A stretch of DNA of 64,000 bases, from the NCBI RefSeq assembly GCF_000016125.1, contig NC_009135.1:1302001-1366000 (forward strand), given 5' to 3'. The DNA is from Methanococcus maripaludis C5 (GTDB lineage: Archaea; AGJL01; Methanococci; Methanococcales; Methanococcaceae). Positions 61,698 through 64,000 of the stretch are shown in pieces. The notes beneath the pieces are model-generated. The model was not told the DNA's origin. It saw only the letters and a program-made list of their open reading frames with translations, and ran no database searches. The position numbers and the translations under genes were made by a program. The first letter of the stretch is position 1. Every line of letters starts with the position of its first letter.

Positions 61698-62477
61698 ATG
61701 CAACAAATGGTTCCGGCATCAGGATACGATAGGGCAATAACCATATTCAGCCCAGAAGGAAGACTTTACCAGGTTGAATATGCTAGAGAAGCAGTGAGAC
61801 GAGGAACCACTGCAGTTGGCATTAAGTGTAAAGATGGAGTAGTTCTCGCAGTTGATAGAAGAATTACAAGCAAATTAATCGATGTTTCTTCTATTGAAAA
61901 AATATTCCAGATTGACGACCATATTGTAGCTGCCACATCAGGTTTAGTTGCTGATGCAAGAGTTTTAATCGATAGAGCAAGACTCGAAGCACAGATGAAC
62001 AGGATTTCCTACGGTGAAGCAATCACCGTTGAAGCACTTGCAAAAAAAATCTGTGACATTAAACAGGCATACACCCAACACGGCGGCGCAAGACCATTTG
62101 GTTTAGCACTTTTAATTACCGGAATCGACAGACATAGTGCAAGATTGTTTGAAACTGACCCAAGCGGTGCTTTAATAGAATACAAAGCAACAGCAATCGG
62201 TTCAGGAAGGCCTATTGCAATGGAAGTTCTCGAATCAAAATATAGCGAAGATATGACTGTTAACGAAGGAATGGAATTAGCACTTTACGCTTTAAGCAAA
62301 ACTACTGAAGAATTAAAGCCTGAAAACATTGATATGGCAATTGTAAAGGATTCTGGAAAATTAGTTGAAAAAATAAGTGTTGATGAAATCGAAAAAATCG
62401 TAAAAGCAGTTTACAAAAAAGTTGAAGCTGAAGAAGCAGAAGCTGAAAAAAATAAAGGCGAAGAAGATATTGAATAA
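61698..62477 (+). CDS. psmA: Proteasome alpha subunit
   Basis: The 259-residue protein forms the outer rings of the 20S proteasome. It has the gating N-terminus MVPASGYDRAITIFSPEGRLYQVEYAREAV, GTTAVGIKCKDGVVLAVDRR and GARPFGLALLITGID, with an acidic tail. GGAGG precedes the ATG, and a TATA-like TATATATAAAAA lies about 80 bases upstream. It begins the run of genes equivalent to the archaeal exosome superoperon. Confidence 0.97.
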   Translation: MQQMVPASGYDRAITIFSPEGRLYQVEYAREAVRRGTTAVGIKCKDGVVLAVDRRITSKLIDVSSIEKIFQIDDHIVAATSGLVADARVLIDRARLEAQMNRISYGEAITVEALAKKICDIKQAYTQHGGARPFGLALLITGIDRHSARLFETDPSGALIEYKATAIGSGRPIAMEVLESKYSEDMTVNEGMELALYALSKTTEELKPENIDMAIVKDSGKLVEKISVDEIEKIVKAVYKKVEAEEAEAEKNKGEEDIE

Positions 62478-62575
62478 GCTAAATTAAGATAAATTCAAAA
62501 TAATACCTAAAAAAACCCCTCATTATTGTTTTATTTATTGCAGGGAAAGGTATATAAATAAAAGAAGGGATAGAT

Positions 62576-63280
62576 ATGGTGTCATTGGACGATGCTGTTA
62601 TAGCAAGGCTTCAATCACATGGGGAAAAATTCGAAATACTCGTGGATCCATACTTGGCAGCTAAATTTAAAGAAGGACAGCCAATAGGCATCTCAGAAGT
62701 CTTGGGCGCTGAAGCGGTTTATAAAGATTCTGGAAAAGGGGAAAAAGTTCCAGAAGATTTACTTTTGAAGATTTTTGAAACCTTGAATCCTTTGGAAATC
62801 GCAGAACAGATTCTAAAAAAAGGAACTGTTCAGTTAACGGCTAACCAGCGAAAAGAAATACAAGAACAAAAGCGAAAACAGATCGTGTCAATAATTTCAA
62901 AAAACACGATAAACCCTCAAACTGATACTCCTCATCCGCCAAAAAGGATTGAAAACGCTATGGAAGAAGCTAGACTCAGTGTTGATATTTATAAAAGCGC
63001 TGAAGAACAAATTCCTAAAATTATTAAGGAATTGAGGAAACTTTTACCCATTAAGTTTGAAAAAAGAGATGTTGCAGTTAAAATTCCCGGAGAATTTGCT
63101 GGAAACACATACCATACACTTCATGACTACGGCGCGACCAAGCAGGAAGAGTGGATGGGCGATGGTTCGCTTGTTCTTGTAATCGAAATTCCAAGCGGTA
63201 TTGAAAGCGAATTTTACATGCATTTGAACAAACTTACAAAAGGAACTGTTCAAACTAAAGTACTTAAAAGATATGATTAA
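62576..63280 (+). CDS. SBDS-family ribosome maturation protein
   Basis: The 234-residue protein is the archaeal homologue of Shwachman-Bodian-Diamond syndrome protein, which helps release aIF6 from the large subunit. It shows VIARLQSHGEKFEILVDPYLAAKFKEG, the helical domain GTVQLTANQRKEIQEQKRKQIVSIISKNTINP and HPPKRIENAMEEARLSVD. In most archaea the exosome genes follow; here L37Ae follows after 29 bases. Confidence 0.95.
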   Translation: MVSLDDAVIARLQSHGEKFEILVDPYLAAKFKEGQPIGISEVLGAEAVYKDSGKGEKVPEDLLLKIFETLNPLEIAEQILKKGTVQLTANQRKEIQEQKRKQIVSIISKNTINPQTDTPHPPKRIENAMEEARLSVDIYKSAEEQIPKIIKELRKLLPIKFEKRDVAVKIPGEFAGNTYHTLHDYGATKQEEWMGDGSLVLVIEIPSGIESEFYMHLNKLTKGTVQTKVLKRYD

Positions 63281-63309
63281 TCAATTTACGGATAGAAACA
63301 GGTGAAATA

Positions 63310-63600
63310 ATGGTAGAATTTAGCCACACTAAAAAAATTGGTTCAGCAGGAAGATTTGGATCAAGATACGGTAGAAAAATCAGAGTAAGATTAAGAGACG
63401 TTGAAATTAAACAGAAAAAAGAATACAAATGTCCTGTTTGTGCATTCCCTAAATTAAAAAGAGCAGGAACCTCAATCTGGGTATGTGAAAAATGCGGTGC
63501 AAAAATCGCTGGTGGAGCATACACCCCTGAAACTGGTGCTGGTAAAGTTGTTACAAAAGCAATCAGAAGAGTTATCGAAAGTAAAAGTAGAGAAATCTAA
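63310..63600 (+). CDS. rpl37Ae: Large-subunit ribosomal protein L37Ae
   Basis: The 96-residue protein has the C4 zinc ribbon of L37Ae: CPVCAFPKLKRAGTSIWVCEKCGAKIAGG (cysteines near 41, 44, 59 and 62). The N-terminus EFSHTKKIGSAGRFGSRYGRKIR is typical. GGTGAAATA precedes the ATG. It lies in the order SBDS, L37Ae, rpoP, Brix. Confidence 0.96.
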   Translation: MVEFSHTKKIGSAGRFGSRYGRKIRVRLRDVEIKQKKEYKCPVCAFPKLKRAGTSIWVCEKCGAKIAGGAYTPETGAGKVVTKAIRRVIESKSREI

Positions 63601-63654
63601 TTTAATTATTTTTAAACCATTTATTTTTCATTTTAAGCTTTTTTAGGTGATATT

Positions 63655-63795
63655 ATGGCAGAGTACAGATGTTCCAACTGCGGAAAAATTGTAACTCTTG
63701 ATGAAATAGGATTAAAAGCTAAATGTCCTCACTGCAGTAACAGAGTTTTGATAAAATTAAGGCCTAAAATAGTTAAAAAAGTTCAGGCAAGATAA
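63655..63795 (+). CDS. rpoP: DNA-directed RNA polymerase subunit P
   Basis: RpoP is the 46-residue homologue of Rpb12. It has four zinc-binding cysteines in YRCSNCGKIVTLDE and KCPHCSNRVLIK. AGGTGATATT precedes the ATG. Its stop codon overlaps the start of the Brix gene by one base (TAATG). Confidence 0.94.
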   Translation: MAEYRCSNCGKIVTLDEIGLKAKCPHCSNRVLIKLRPKIVKKVQAR

Positions 63796-64000
63796 TGATA
63801 ATTACCACTTCCAGAAAACCTTCTCAAAGAACCAGAAGCCTTGTAAACGATTTAGCGAGGGTTTTTAATTTTGAAATATTGAACAGGGGGAAAATTCCTC
63901 TCTCTGAGCTAATTGAAAATAAGGACGATATGATAATTGTAGAAGAACTAAAAGGTAACCCTGGAAGGCTCAAAATATTTAATTTTGAAAATAATAAAAT
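63795..64000 (+). CDS. Brix-domain ribosome biogenesis protein (partial, runs off window end)
   Basis: The visible 68 codons start MIITTSRKPSQRTRSLVNDLARVF and continue GKIPLSELIENKDDMIIVEELKGNPGRLKIF, which matches the start of archaeal Brix-domain (Imp4/Rpf-like) proteins that bind rRNA during ribosome assembly. The gene overlaps rpoP by one base and continues beyond the window. Confidence 0.85.
   Translation, partial: MIITTSRKPSQRTRSLVNDLARVFNFEILNRGKIPLSELIENKDDMIIVEELKGNPGRLKIFNFENNK

Overview
The window is archaeal chromosome from a mesophilic Methanococcus, most probably M. maripaludis or a very close relative. The evidence is a low-GC sequence, methanogen coenzyme genes (comA for coenzyme M, RFAP synthase for methanopterin, cbiL for corrinoids, a methanogenesis-marker-5-like gene), archaeal information-processing genes (TBP, aIF2-beta, aIF5B, RpoL, RpoP, NMD3, L1-L10-L12, archaeal proteasome), GGTG/GGAG-type ribosome binding sites, and a selenocysteine gene carrying an archaeal SECIS element. 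I see no insertion sequences, prophage, CRISPR array, rRNA or tRNA genes; the region is core chromosome with dense, mostly short operons on both strands.

Layout. 0-8 kb: cbiL, ilvD, the bifunctional FBP aldolase/phosphatase, and an iorA-iorB-acyl-CoA ligase operon that probably feeds aryl acids into aromatic amino acids. 8-11.5 kb (minus strand): a secreted SCP2-like protein, a methanogenesis-marker-5-like protein, a DUF2111-type protein, the wybutosine enzyme Taw3, a DsrE-like/TusA-like pair and a SWIM protein. 11.5-17.5 kb: a two-subunit 2-oxoacid oxidoreductase, an AGOG DNA glycosylase, rubredoxin, hypA, a COG1325 RNA-binding protein and L15e. 17.5-31.5 kb: aIF2-beta/NMD3, homoserine kinase, a beta-propeller protein, class I FBP aldolase, an AIR-synthase-like protein, NAC, hypD, an RCK-DHH/UPF0248/CBS-ParB cluster, and ndk-infB. 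31.5-40.7 kb: purE, a PIN-ATPase-KH protein, hisI, RFAP synthase, CBS and TraB proteins, a large cell-surface protein with 11 perfect 24-bp repeats, and hypE. 40.9-45.1 kb: comA, then a tight ABC ATPase / HypB-like GTPase / Fe-S protein module, then larC. 45.3-52 kb: truA, membrane proteins (MarC, NicO, YdcZ, MscS), tyrS, and a small-gene/structured-RNA zone. 52-56.5 kb: DUF2067-rpoL, L1-L10-L12, TBP, hisH. 56.5-64 kb: a PHP protein, the NAD(P)HX repair enzyme, ADP-forming acetyl-CoA synthetase, a HesB-like selenoprotein, and the psmA-SBDS-L37Ae-rpoP-Brix run, which is the archaeal exosome superoperon without its exosome genes.

The observations I rate highest are: (1) a 98-residue HesB-like selenoprotein with an in-frame TGA and a textbook archaeal SECIS hairpin overlapping its stop codon; (2) a palindrome of the form ATTAGA-N3-TCTAAT (a T-N11-A, LysR-type box) found upstream of that selenoprotein and also, twice, upstream of the TusA-like/DsrE-like pair, which looks like a split version of the selenium-associated protein YedF; (3) the ABC ATPase/HypB-like GTPase/Fe-S module beside comA and larC, a candidate metal-centre assembly system; and (4) a short transcription unit near 51.6 kb encoding a 21-residue Gln/Lys-rich peptide, followed by an RNA segment with two mutually exclusive hairpins. 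All functional statements come from reading the sequence and recalling protein families; no database search was run.
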